From contig CAMBEY010000182.1 of the NCBI GenBank assembly GCA_945865705.1, forward strand, positions 1 to 6,176: a DNA stretch of 6,176 bases, written 5' to 3'. Every line of letters starts with the position of its first letter. Position 1 is the stretch's first letter. The position numbers and the translations under genes are program-made. This DNA comes from Candidatus Sulfopaludibacter sp. SbA3. GTDB lineage: Bacteria; Acidobacteriota; Terriglobia; 2-12-FULL-54-10. This document shows, one piece after another, positions 1 to 6,176 of this stretch. A model generated the notes under the pieces. It saw only the letters and a list, made by a program, of their open reading frames with translations, made no database searches and was not told the origin of the DNA.

Positions 1-6
1 AGACAC

Positions 7-18
7 GCCCGCGCGGGC
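7..18. repeat. Perfect 12-bp GC palindrome
   Basis: GCCCGCGCGGGC reads the same on both strands. It could be the remains of a hairpin from a terminator or a repeat belonging to the gene left of the window, or simply a chance GC-rich palindrome. No T-run follows it, so it is not a classical intrinsic terminator in the + direction. Confidence 0.4.
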
Positions 19-155
19 AGATTGCATGATGTCACCACACGGCATGAATTGCAGCGTGACGGCACGCCACAACTCGAACCTCGTGCACCGCCCACCGTGT
101 CCGCTTGCTGGCGCGCGCGGCTCTGTGACGGAGGTCGGATGGCGGGCACTCCGGG

Positions 156-250
156 TATTAACAAAATTTATAATTATGGTTCACATGATTTACTCTTCAA
201 TTGCCCCATTTTGCCAACTGTGATAACTTTAAGTTTTCGGATTATTGAGC
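156..250 (+). promoter_or_regulatory. AT-rich candidate promoter region for the recO-gly cluster
   Basis: This block is AT-rich inside GC-rich DNA. It includes a perfect TATAAT at 169-174, but no good TTGACA-like box lies 16-18 bases upstream of it. TTGCCC at 201-206 and TTGCCA at 211-216 are -35-like, yet the best downstream boxes are at poor spacing or match weakly. The region is therefore a plausible promoter location for the rightward cluster from composition and position, but no specific start site can be named. Confidence 0.25.
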
Positions 251-328
251 GGCGCGAGGCAATCTAATCCTGCCAGAGGGCTGAGTGGCCAACGGAAACC
301 GCGCGGGTAATCATTAGCTTCGAATCCC

Positions 329-1075
329 ATGGCAGCTAAGGAAACCGAAGCGATCATTTTGCGGACCTGGCCCCTGCAGGAAGCGGACAAGATCGTCAGC
401 TTTTTCTCCCGCTCCGAGGGACGCCTGCGCGGAGTAGCGCCCTACGCCCGGCGCAGCGTGAAGCGGTTTGGCGCATCTCTGGAAATGCTCTCCCATGTGC
501 GGCTCCGCTACGAGGAGAAGCCACACGGCGGGATGGCCAGGCTGGAAGCGTGCGACCTGCTGGAATCGTTTTGCGGCGCGCAACCCAGTTATGAGCAGAT
601 ACTGGGCGGCAGTTGCATCTCCGAGGTCTGCGAGTTGCTGTTGCCGGAGCACGAACCGAACGAGCCGTTCTTTCGTCTGGTCGCGCTGGTCATCGGGGAG
701 ATCGGCCGCACGGCGGATGTTTGGCGACCACTGACTTACTTCGATCTTTGGGCGGTGCGGCTGGCGGGATTTCTGCCGCCACTCAACGAATGTATCCGCT
801 GCCACGAGGAGATCGCCACCGAGCAGAATTGCTGGTTTCGTCCGCAATGGGATGGCCTGCTTTGCCGAAACTGCCGTGGCGAGGACAGTTGGATGCTCGA
901 CCCGGCCTCGCGCGCGTTAGCCCGCAGTATGCTGACCGCACCTTTGGCGGAGATCAAGCAGGACGGCTGGACCCGCTCAACCGGCGCGGAGTTGCGGCGA
1001 TTCCTTGGTCAGCAGATGGAGCGCCATCTCGAGCGCAAACTGATTACTCGCGGGCAATTGGAACAGCTTGATTAG
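329..1075 (+). CDS. recO: DNA repair protein RecO
   Basis: RecO is a cytoplasmic mediator of the RecF pathway. With RecR it displaces SSB, loads RecA on gapped single-stranded DNA and promotes annealing. The 248-residue product has the usual family length. Residues about 5-80 match the N-terminal OB-fold: the start EAIILRTWPLQEADKIVSFF is typical, followed by the basic stretch RGVAPYARRSVKRFG that fits a DNA-binding face. The rest is the helical C-terminal domain with a zinc site, Cys155-x2-Cys158 and Cys179-x2-Cys182, all four cysteines being present. ATG 329 is the only start available, because an in-frame TAA lies at 308 with no start codon between. It has no evident Shine-Dalgarno sequence, so translation may be weak. 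It is the first gene of the cluster and glyQ begins about 52 bases after its stop. The family assignment is firm. Confidence 0.95.
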   Translation: MAAKETEAIILRTWPLQEADKIVSFFSRSEGRLRGVAPYARRSVKRFGASLEMLSHVRLRYEEKPHGGMARLEACDLLESFCGAQPSYEQILGGSCISEVCELLLPEHEPNEPFFRLVALVIGEIGRTADVWRPLTYFDLWAVRLAGFLPPLNECIRCHEEIATEQNCWFRPQWDGLLCRNCRGEDSWMLDPASRALARSMLTAPLAEIKQDGWTRSTGAELRRFLGQQMERHLERKLITRGQLEQLD

Positions 1076-1077
1076 TG

Positions 1078-1102
1078 GAAAGTACATTGTTGAAAGTACA
1101 TT
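1078..1102 (+). repeat. Short direct repeat in the recO-glyQ gap
   Basis: GAAAGTACATT occurs at 1078-1088 and again at 1092-1102, separated by three bases (period 14). The period is not a multiple of three, as expected for non-coding DNA. This argues that the glyQ frame is not translated from the early TTG at 1068. The repeat could be a small tandem duplication or a pair of protein-binding half sites, and nothing in the sequence tells which. Confidence 0.5.
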
Positions 1103-1113
1103 TCAGATAGAGC

Positions 1114-1130
1114 GAAAGAATAAACACTTG
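1114..1130 (+). promoter_or_regulatory. Weak ribosome binding site deciding the glyQ start
   Basis: GAAAGA at 1114-1119 lies eight bases before TTG 1128, giving a usable but weak Shine-Dalgarno match. No in-frame ATG or GTG lies between the upstream TTG at 1068 and the conserved start of the protein. The choice is therefore between TTG 1068, which overlaps the end of recO by eight bases, and TTG 1128. Confidence 0.4.
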
Positions 1131-2075
1131 CCTGCCAACAAGAAAACTTCCTCATCGCGAACACTGCAGAGCCTGATCCTCGACTTGAGCAGCTACTGGG
1201 CCGCGCGCGGCTGCATCCTGCAGCAACCGTTCGATATGGAAGTGGGCGCGGGCACCAGCAGTCCGGAGACGTTTCTGCGCGCGCTCGGCCCCGATCCCTA
1301 TCGCGTGGCTTATGTCCAACCGAGCCGCCGTCCCGATGACGGGCGTTACGGCGAGAATCCCAATCGCCTCTACAAGCACATGCAGATGCAGGTGATCCTG
1401 AAGCCGCCGCCGGCGGACATTCAGGATCTCTATCTCCAGAGCCTCGAAACACTGGGCATCCGCCTGCGCGATCACGATCTGAAGTTTGAGGAAGACAACT
1501 GGGAGAATCCCACGCTGGGCGCGTGGGGCCTCGGCTGGCAGGTGATGCTGGACGGCCTGGAGATCACGCAGTTCACTTACTTCCAGCAGTGTGGCGGCAT
1601 TGATCTGAATCCCATCTCCGTCGAGCTGACCTACGGCATCGAGCGCATCGCGGCATTCCTGCAGGACGTGGATAGCGTCTACTCGCTGCGCTGGAACGAG
1701 ACCACTTCATACGGGCAGGTTCGCTGGCGGGAGGAATTGCAGTTTTCCGTTTATCAATTTGAGATGGCCGATGTGGAGATGCTCTGGGCGCAGTTTAATC
1801 TTTACGAAAAGGAAGCCCGCCGCCTGCTCACGGCGTTTGCTGAAATCAAGGACGATGATGTGGCCCGAGGCCGCTTCCCCGTCCTTCCCACTTATGAACT
1901 GGTTCTAAAGTGTTCGCATCTGTTCAATCTGCTCGACTCGCGCGGCGCGTTGAGCGTTACGGAGCGGGCGGGAATCATCGGTCGCGTGCGGCAACTGGCC
2001 TGTGGCGTGGCGGCGGCGTATATGCAACAGCCCAAGATCGAGATTCCCCAGCAACGTGCGCATTCCGGCAATTAA
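1128..2075 (+). CDS. glyQ: Glycine-tRNA ligase, alpha subunit
   Basis: This is the catalytic subunit of the bacterial alpha2beta2 glycyl-tRNA synthetase, a class II enzyme that activates glycine with ATP for transfer to tRNA-Gly in the cytoplasm. From TTG 1128 it has 315 residues, close to the roughly 300 usual for the family. Conserved blocks in order are LDLSSYWAARGC (about 18-29), DMEVGAGTSSPETFLRALGP (36-55), AYVQPSRRP (61-69), DGRYGENPNR (71-80), ENPTLGAWGLGW (126-137), EITQFTYFQQ (145-154), the motif 3 block ELTYGIERI (166-174) and FNLLDSRGALSVTER (266-280). An alternative TTG at 1068 would add 20 residues rich in Lys and Ser with no family match, so the later start is preferred, though it is not certain. 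It is followed after 33 bases by glyS, so the two subunits are almost certainly co-transcribed. The function is secure and only the start is open. Confidence 0.95.
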   Translation: MPANKKTSSSRTLQSLILDLSSYWAARGCILQQPFDMEVGAGTSSPETFLRALGPDPYRVAYVQPSRRPDDGRYGENPNRLYKHMQMQVILKPPPADIQDLYLQSLETLGIRLRDHDLKFEEDNWENPTLGAWGLGWQVMLDGLEITQFTYFQQCGGIDLNPISVELTYGIERIAAFLQDVDSVYSLRWNETTSYGQVRWREELQFSVYQFEMADVEMLWAQFNLYEKEARRLLTAFAEIKDDDVARGRFPVLPTYELVLKCSHLFNLLDSRGALSVTERAGIIGRVRQLACGVAAAYMQQPKIEIPQQRAHSGN

Positions 2076-2108
2076 GCGGACAACTGATCAGAAAGAAACG
2101 AATCGACT

Positions 2109-4331
2109 GTGAAAGAAAAATATCAAGAGTTCTTCCTGGAGTTGGGCGTCGAGGAAATTCCGGCCTGGATGATTCCCGGCGCGTTGCGTGATCTGCGCCA
2201 GCATCTGGAAAAGGGACTCACCGAAAACAATCTGGCGCCTGACGGCTCGCTCGAATTGCAGACGTTCGCCACGTCGCGGCGGCTGGTGGCCTTTTGTCCA
2301 CGCATCGCAGCGAAGCAACCCACCGTAAAGGAAGCGGTGCAGGGTCCGCCGAAGAAAATCTCTTTCGACGCAGCGGGCAATCCCACCGTAGCGGCCATCC
2401 AGTTTGCCGCCAAGAACGGGACTACTCCCGACAAGTTGAAGGTGGTTACCACGCCCAAGGGCGAATACCTTTCCGTTAAAGTAACGCGACGCGGCCGTCC
2501 GGCCATTGAGATACTAAGCGAACTGATTCCGCAGGCGGTGAAGGGCATCTACTTTCCGCGCACCATGCACTGGGACTCCGACGCCGAAGGCAAAACCGGC
2601 ACACAGTTCATCCGCCCCATTCGCAATCTCGTCGCCATGTGCGGCGGGCGCGTGATTCCCTGCTCCATCGGCAATGTGAAGTCCGGGAAGACCACGTTTG
2701 GACACCGCAATTTATCTAAATCCGGTGGCAAGCCCGTGCTTGCCGTGAAGACGTTCGCCGACTATCGCCAGGCGCTCGCAGCAAACGGCGTGCTGCTCGA
2801 TCCGAGCGAACGTCGCGCGCGCATTCTGGATGAAGCCGTCCGCCTTTTGCAATCCGAGAATGGATTGAAACTGAAGCCCAGTCCGGAGCTGCTGGAGACT
2901 CACACCTATCTGACCGAACATCCCACGCCGCTGCTGGGAAGTTTTGATCCATCCTATTTATCATTGCCTGAAGAAGTCCTGATTACCGTGATGCGCGGCC
3001 ATCAGAAATATTTTGCCGTTGAAGATGCGGCGGGAAAGCTAGCGCCGCGATTTATTGCCGTGATGGAGTCCGATGGCGACGCGACCGGTGTGATCCGTCA
3101 CGGCCATGAGCGCGTGCTGCGCGCCCGCTTCAACGACGCGCAATTTTTCTGGAAAGCCGACGGCAAGACCGCCTTGCAGCACCGCCTTGAATCGCTCCAC
3201 GATGTTACGTTCCAGGCCAAGCTCGGGTCGTACTTCGAAAAATCCTCCCGTATGCAGGCGCTTGCGGATGCGCTGGTGAGCGGCTTGCGGCATTCTCAAT
3301 TCGTTGTTGATCCCCAGATGCAGTCCGATATTGTGCAGGCAGCACGCATGGCCAAGTGCGATCTGACCACCGATCTGGTGAAAGAGTTTACAGAGCTGCA
3401 AGGAATCATCGGCGGCCTCAGCGCGCGGCGCGAGAATCTTTCCGAGTCCATCGCGACGGCCATCTACGATCACTACCTGCCGCAAAGCATGGAGGACGAG
3501 TTGCCTCGCACCCTCGGCGGCAACATCCTCTCGCTCGCTGATCGTATGGACACGCTGGTCGGCTGCTTCGGTGTGGGCCTTGCGCCCACGGGATCGAAAG
3601 ACCCGTTTGGGTTGCGGCGCGCCGCGCAGGGCGTCATCCGCATTCTCGCGGAGAAGCAGTTGCCCTTGACCATTGATGGTTTGGTCGGCGCGGGCTGCGA
3701 AGTTTACAGATATGCCCAGCGCATGGGCGAAGCCGAGTCGTGGCAGGACGCTGCTGCGCGTCAGCCATTAATCGACTTCTTTGAGGATCGTTTGCGCTAT
3801 TATCTCCGCGAAGTGCGCGGCTTTGCCTACGACGAAGTTGAAGCGGTGATCCAAGCGGGTGGAAGTGAAACGCGTTTCAAGACTCTGGAAGTAGCTGACA
3901 TGGTCAAGCGCGTCGAAGCGGTCGCGCTCATCCGCACCACGGAGGACTTTGAGCCGCTGGCGGCGTCCTTCAAGCGCATGAAGAACATCATCGAGCAGGC
4001 CCGCAAATCGCACGGCTTCACCGGCGGCAGGCCGCAGCCGGAGTTGTTCAATATGGCGGAGGAGTCCAGCCTCCATGCCCGATACGAAGAAGTTTTCCAG
4101 ATCGTCGAAAGAGAGAAAAGCTCGGGACAATACACCGCCGCGCTGCAAGTGATCGCGTCGCTGCGCCCGGCGGTGGACCTGTTCTTTGACAAGATTCTGG
4201 TGATGGACCCCAACCCGGAGATCCGCACCAACCGCCTTTGTTTGCTGGATATGTTGTTAAACGGATTTTCCACGATTGCTGATTTTTCCGAAATTGTTCC
4301 ACGCGAGTCCAAGCCATCGGGCGCGGCCTAG
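2109..4331 (+). CDS. glyS: Glycine-tRNA ligase, beta subunit
   Basis: This is the tRNA-binding partner of GlyQ in the tetrameric glycyl-tRNA synthetase and is required for charging tRNA-Gly. The product has 740 residues, somewhat longer than the roughly 690 of the E. coli protein. The N-terminus (FFLELGVEEIPAWMI, 8-22; FATSRRLVAF, 53-62) is typical. Further family blocks are GHQKYFAV (297-304), GHERVLRARFNDAQFFWKAD (332-351) and, in the HD-like domain, AKCDLTTDLVKEFTELQGI (415-433). Next come GNILSLADRMDTLVGCF (471-487) and DPFGLRRAAQGVIRIL (498-513). The C-terminal DALR-type anticodon-binding region spans about 600-730, ending in LFFDKILVMDPNPEIRTNRL (691-710). The GTG start at 2109 places the conserved FFLELG block just where the family has it. 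The Shine-Dalgarno match is poor (GAAAGAAA region at 2092-2099). No frameshift or internal stop is seen. No terminator follows the stop; instead there is a repeat pair. Confidence 0.96.
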   Translation: MKEKYQEFFLELGVEEIPAWMIPGALRDLRQHLEKGLTENNLAPDGSLELQTFATSRRLVAFCPRIAAKQPTVKEAVQGPPKKISFDAAGNPTVAAIQFAAKNGTTPDKLKVVTTPKGEYLSVKVTRRGRPAIEILSELIPQAVKGIYFPRTMHWDSDAEGKTGTQFIRPIRNLVAMCGGRVIPCSIGNVKSGKTTFGHRNLSKSGGKPVLAVKTFADYRQALAANGVLLDPSERRARILDEAVRLLQSENGLKLKPSPELLETHTYLTEHPTPLLGSFDPSYLSLPEEVLITVMRGHQKYFAVEDAAGKLAPRFIAVMESDGDATGVIRHGHERVLRARFNDAQFFWKADGKTALQHRLESLHDVTFQAKLGSYFEKSSRMQALADALVSGLRHSQFVVDPQMQSDIVQAARMAKCDLTTDLVKEFTELQGIIGGLSARRENLSESIATAIYDHYLPQSMEDELPRTLGGNILSLADRMDTLVGCFGVGLAPTGSKDPFGLRRAAQGVIRILAEKQLPLTIDGLVGAGCEVYRYAQRMGEAESWQDAAARQPLIDFFEDRLRYYLREVRGFAYDEVEAVIQAGGSETRFKTLEVADMVKRVEAVALIRTTEDFEPLAASFKRMKNIIEQARKSHGFTGGRPQPELFNMAEESSLHARYEEVFQIVEREKSSGQYTAALQVIASLRPAVDLFFDKILVMDPNPEIRTNRLCLLDMLLNGFSTIADFSEIVPRESKPSGAA

Positions 4332-4366
4332 TTGCCAGCGTTACGGATGGTGTAAAGGATGCACGG

Positions 4367-4397
4367 GTAGCCACGGTGAGCGCTTTTCTCGCCGTGG
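4367..4397 (+). repeat. REP-like unit 1
   Basis: GTAG (4367-4370) is followed by a stem of 10 pairs, CCACGGTGAG (4371-4380) with CTCGCCGTGG (4388-4397), closing a seven-base loop CGCTTTT. The seventh pair is a T-G wobble, giving the imperfect palindrome expected of REP units. Confidence 0.65.
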
Positions 4398-4423
4398 GCT
4401 TGGCGGGATATCCACAGGAAATC

Positions 4424-4454
4424 CCACGGCCAGGAAAGCGCTGACCGTGGCTAC
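4424..4454 (-). repeat. REP-like unit 2, inverted copy
   Basis: Read on the minus strand, this starts with GTAG (4454-4451) followed by CCACGGTCAG, loop CGCTTTC and CTGGCCGTGG. It has the same length as unit 1 (31 bases) and the same T-G wobble at the seventh pair. It differs from unit 1 at three positions: one in the loop and two that together swap the eighth stem pair from G-C to C-G. Confidence 0.65.
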
Positions 4455-4478
4455 CACGGGCGGGAACGGACGAATTCC

Positions 4479-4486
4479 AGGAGGAG
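4479..4486 (+). promoter_or_regulatory. Strong ribosome binding site of ppdK
   Basis: AGGAGGAG, containing the full AGGAGG consensus at 4479-4484, lies eight bases before ATG 4493. This is far stronger than the sites before recO, glyQ and glyS, all of which also lack either a good Shine-Dalgarno sequence or an ATG. It suggests that ppdK is translated at a higher rate than its upstream neighbours, and it fixes the ppdK start. Confidence 0.85.
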
Positions 4487-4492
4487 ATTACC

Positions 4493-6176
4493 ATGAGCGA
4501 GAAGTTTGTATATTTTTTTGGCGAAGGCAAAGCCGATGGCCACGGCACCATGAAAGACATTCTCGGCGGCAAGGGCGCGGGCCTCGCGGAGATGACCAAT
4601 GCGGGACTGCCCGTCCCCCCCGGCTTCACCATCTCGACCGCCGCCTGCCGCTTGTATATGGAGAATAAGAGCAAGCTGCCCGCCGAGCTGGAGCAGCAGA
4701 TGTGGGCATCGCTCGCAAAGCTGGAAGCGGCGGCGGGAGCCAAGCTCGGCTCCACCGAGAATCCTCTGCTGGTCAGCGTGCGCTCGGGCGCGAAATTCTC
4801 CATGCCGGGCATGATGGACACCATTCTCAACCTCGGCTTGAACGACGCCACGGTGAAGGTCCACGCGGCGCGGACGAAAAATGAGCGTTTTGCCTACGAC
4901 TGCTACCGCCGATTCATTCAGATGTTCGGCGCCGTGGTTCTGGAAGTTTCGAAAGCTGACTTCGATCACGTCTTTGAATCCGCGAAGAAGAAGCGTAAAG
5001 TTCACTTCGACACCGACCTCGACGCCAAAGCGTTGCAGGAAGTGATCGCGGACTACAAGAAGCTGGTGAAGAAGAAGACCGGCAAGCCCTTCCCGCAGGA
5101 TGCCCGCGACCAGATGGTGATGGCGCGCGACGCCGTGTTCCGCTCATGGTACAACCCGCGCGCGGCCCACTATCGCCGCATGAACTCCATCTCGGAGTCG
5201 CTCGGCACCGCCGTCAACGTGCAGGCCATGGTCTTCGGCAACATGGGCGAGACCAGCGGCACCGGCGTCGGCTTCACGCGCAACCCCTCGACGGGTGTGA
5301 AAGAATTTTACGGCGAGTTCCTGATGAACGCGCAGGGCGAAGATGTGGTCGCGGGCATTCGCACGCCCATCCCCATCATCAAGCTGCGCGACATCATGCC
5401 GGAGGTCTACGACCAGCTCCGCGAGACCACTCTGCGCCTCGAGAAGCATTACAAAGATTTGCAGGATTTCGAGTTCACCATCCAGGAGCGCAAGCTCTAC
5501 ATGCTCCAGACGCGCAACGGCAAGCGCACCGGCAAGGCCGCCGTACGCGCGGCGGTGGATATGGTGGAAGAAGGTCTCATCGACAAGAAAGAAGCGCTGA
5601 TGCGCGTTGAGCCGAGCCAGCTCGATCAACTGCTGCATCCCATTCTTGATGAGTCGAAGCCGCTGAAGGTGATCGCCACGGGATTGCCGGCCTCGCCCGG
5701 CGCTGCCGTGGGACGCATCGTATTCACCGCCGACGAAGCAGTGAAGCAGGCCAAGAAGCACCCGGTGATTCTGGTGCGCCTGGAGACCGTGCCCGATGAC
5801 ATTCACGGCATGGAAGTAGCCGCGGGCATCCTGACCTCGCGCGGCGGCATGACCAGCCACGCGGCGGTGGTGGGCCGCGGCATGGGCAAATGCTGCGTGG
5901 TGGGCGCGGGAAACATTCAGGTGGAAGCCGGCAAGAAGCTGATGACCATCGGGAAATTAATCCTGAAAGAAGGCGATTGGATTACGCTGGACGGCTCGAC
6001 AGGCCGCGTCATTCTGGGTCAGGTGCCGACCATGGAGCCTGATCCGAATAGCGGCGAGTTCGCCAAGTTCATGAGCTGGGCGGATGAGTTCCGCAAGCTC
6101 GGCGTGCGCGCCAACGCGGACATCCCGCGCGATGCCGCCGTCGCCCGCAAGTTCGGCGCCGAAGGCATTGGACTGT
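4493..6176 (+). CDS. ppdK: Pyruvate, phosphate dikinase (3' end outside the window)
   Basis: PPDK interconverts pyruvate, ATP and phosphate with phosphoenolpyruvate, AMP and pyrophosphate in the cytoplasm, serving gluconeogenesis or PPi-linked glycolysis. The visible 561 residues match the family without a break. The N-terminal ATP-grasp region has GGKGAGLAEMTNAGLPVPPG (25-44), SVRSGAKFSMPGMMDTILNL (95-114), MVFGNMGETSGTGVGFTRNP (246-265), NAQGEDVVAGIRTP (279-292) and LQTRNGKRT (338-346). The swivelling phosphohistidine domain (about 390-510) has LPASPGAA (398-405) and GGMTSHAAVVGRGMGKCCV (451-469), with His456 the phosphorylated residue and Thr454 two residues before it, the position modified by the PPDK regulatory protein in other species. 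The usual VARG after the histidine is VGRG here, a mild change. The last residues, KFGAEGIGL, begin the C-terminal PEP/pyruvate barrel; about 310-350 residues should follow. The gene has its own strong ribosome binding site, and a repeat pair separates it from glyS. Confidence 0.95.
   Translation, partial: MSEKFVYFFGEGKADGHGTMKDILGGKGAGLAEMTNAGLPVPPGFTISTAACRLYMENKSKLPAELEQQMWASLAKLEAAAGAKLGSTENPLLVSVRSGAKFSMPGMMDTILNLGLNDATVKVHAARTKNERFAYDCYRRFIQMFGAVVLEVSKADFDHVFESAKKKRKVHFDTDLDAKALQEVIADYKKLVKKKTGKPFPQDARDQMVMARDAVFRSWYNPRAAHYRRMNSISESLGTAVNVQAMVFGNMGETSGTGVGFTRNPSTGVKEFYGEFLMNAQGEDVVAGIRTPIPIIKLRDIMPEVYDQLRETTLRLEKHYKDLQDFEFTIQERKLYMLQTRNGKRTGKAAVRAAVDMVEEGLIDKKEALMRVEPSQLDQLLHPILDESKPLKVIATGLPASPGAAVGRIVFTADEAVKQAKKHPVILVRLETVPDDIHGMEVAAGILTSRGGMTSHAAVVGRGMGKCCVVGAGNIQVEAGKKLMTIGKLILKEGDWITLDGSTGRVILGQVPTMEPDPNSGEFAKFMSWADEFRKLGVRANADIPRDAAVARKFGAEGIGL

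Larger units (their letters stand above)
1..328. other. Non-coding region upstream of recO
   Basis: No convincing gene is visible in this 328-base stretch. The short open frames that begin near 22 and 26 give low-complexity, Arg/Pro-rich peptides that cross from a GC-rich part into an AT-rich part with no recognisable domain, so I do not call them. The left half (1-150) is GC-rich and includes a perfect palindrome at 7-18. The part from about 156 to 250 is clearly AT-rich against its surroundings and is the best place to look for a promoter. A TAA at 308-310 lies in frame with recO, which closes that frame upstream of the recO ATG. Confidence 0.6.
4361..4461. repeat. REP-like inverted pair (BIME-type element)
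   Basis: Bases 4366-4398 and 4423-4455 form an inverted repeat of 33 bases with only three mismatches, around a 24-base centre. With one bulge and one further mismatch the pairing extends outward to 4361 and 4461. Each arm is itself an imperfect palindrome preceded by GTAG on its own strand, so the whole is two copies of one hairpin unit facing opposite ways with GTAG at the outer ends. This is the known layout of repetitive extragenic palindromes paired as a BIME, the class mobilised by RAYT (REP-associated tyrosine) transposases. One element alone cannot prove that it is dispersed in the genome. In RNA it could fold either as one long hairpin or as two short ones. Confidence 0.7.
4332..4492 (+). 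other. glyS-ppdK intergenic region
   Basis: This 161-base gap is much wider than the other gaps in the cluster. It holds an inverted pair of hairpin repeats (4361-4461) and the strong ppdK ribosome binding site. I see no U-tract behind either hairpin, so there is no classical intrinsic terminator. TTGCCA at 4332-4337 resembles a -35 box, but only a poor -10 (TAAAGG, 4353-4358) lies downstream. A separate ppdK promoter is possible but not demonstrated. Confidence 0.5.

Noticed and set aside
22..267. Open frame of 81 codons upstream of recO
   Set aside because: It has no domain, no ribosome site and uneven composition across a GC-rich to AT-rich boundary. A second overlapping frame begins at 26. 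Nothing supports translation.
270..338. tRNA-like stretch: GGGCTGAGTGGCC, TTCGAAT and a CTGCCA/TGGCAG terminal pairing just before and into recO
   Set aside because: The TTCGAAT loop is flanked by TTAGC and CCCAT, which do not pair as a T-stem. No proper anticodon stem of five pairs with a seven-base loop exists, and the 3' end would overlap the recO start. At most it is a degenerate remnant; more likely it is chance.
4371..4397. Hairpin after glyS as an intrinsic terminator
   Set aside because: The stem is strong but no T-run follows; GGCTTGGCGGG comes next. The four T bases are in the loop. A REP-like unit explains it better.
4048..4851. 267-codon minus-strand open frame across the end of glyS and start of ppdK
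   Set aside because: It lies antisense to two clearly conserved genes and across the repeat pair. Its Ser/Arg/Pro-rich content is typical of a shadow frame in GC-rich DNA.
4985..5002. KKKRKV in PPDK (residues 165-170), identical to the core of a viral nuclear import signal
   Set aside because: It sits in a surface segment of the bacterial enzyme that is naturally charged and variable in the family. There is no nucleus for it to act in, so it is chance.
5144..5860. 238-codon minus-strand open frame inside ppdK
   Set aside because: The His/Ala/Arg-rich translation is the mirror of the GC-rich third positions of ppdK. The plus strand matches the PPDK family residue by residue.

Overview
The window carries four housekeeping genes, all on the + strand and tightly spaced: recO, glyQ, glyS and the 5' two thirds of ppdK, which runs off the right edge. 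The DNA is fairly GC-rich, with GC-ending codons. A separate two-subunit (alpha2beta2) glycyl-tRNA synthetase shows that this is a bacterium. The order recO-glyQ-glyS-ppdK, together with palindromic intergenic repeats, is the arrangement I associate from memory with Acidobacteriota. That placement is an inference and was not tested by a search.

Layout. Bases 1-328 hold no convincing gene: a GC-rich left part with a perfect 12-bp palindrome, then an AT-rich stretch (about 156-250) that is the likeliest place for the operon promoter. recO (329-1075) encodes a DNA-repair mediator with an intact four-cysteine zinc site. glyQ (start chosen at TTG 1128, ends 2075) and glyS (GTG 2109 to 4331) encode the alpha and beta subunits of glycyl-tRNA synthetase and are 33 bp apart. 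The recO-glyQ gap holds a short direct repeat with a 14-bp period, which argues against coding there. The 161-bp gap between glyS and ppdK contains two inverted hairpin units, each headed by GTAG, the hallmark layout of REP sequences paired as a BIME. ppdK starts at ATG 4493 behind a perfect AGGAGG and codes for the N-terminal 561 residues of pyruvate, phosphate dikinase, including the ATP-binding region and the phosphohistidine domain with catalytic His456. The C-terminal PEP/pyruvate domain lies beyond the window.

How they work together. glyQ and glyS form one enzyme. recO and ppdK have no direct biochemical link to it, so the cluster looks like a housekeeping transcription unit. ppdK is probably expressed partly on its own, given the larger gap, the repeat pair and a much stronger ribosome binding site than its neighbours. 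I see no new defence, mobile or biosynthetic system. The most interesting element is the REP-like inverted pair, whose two copies differ by a compensatory base-pair swap in the stem.
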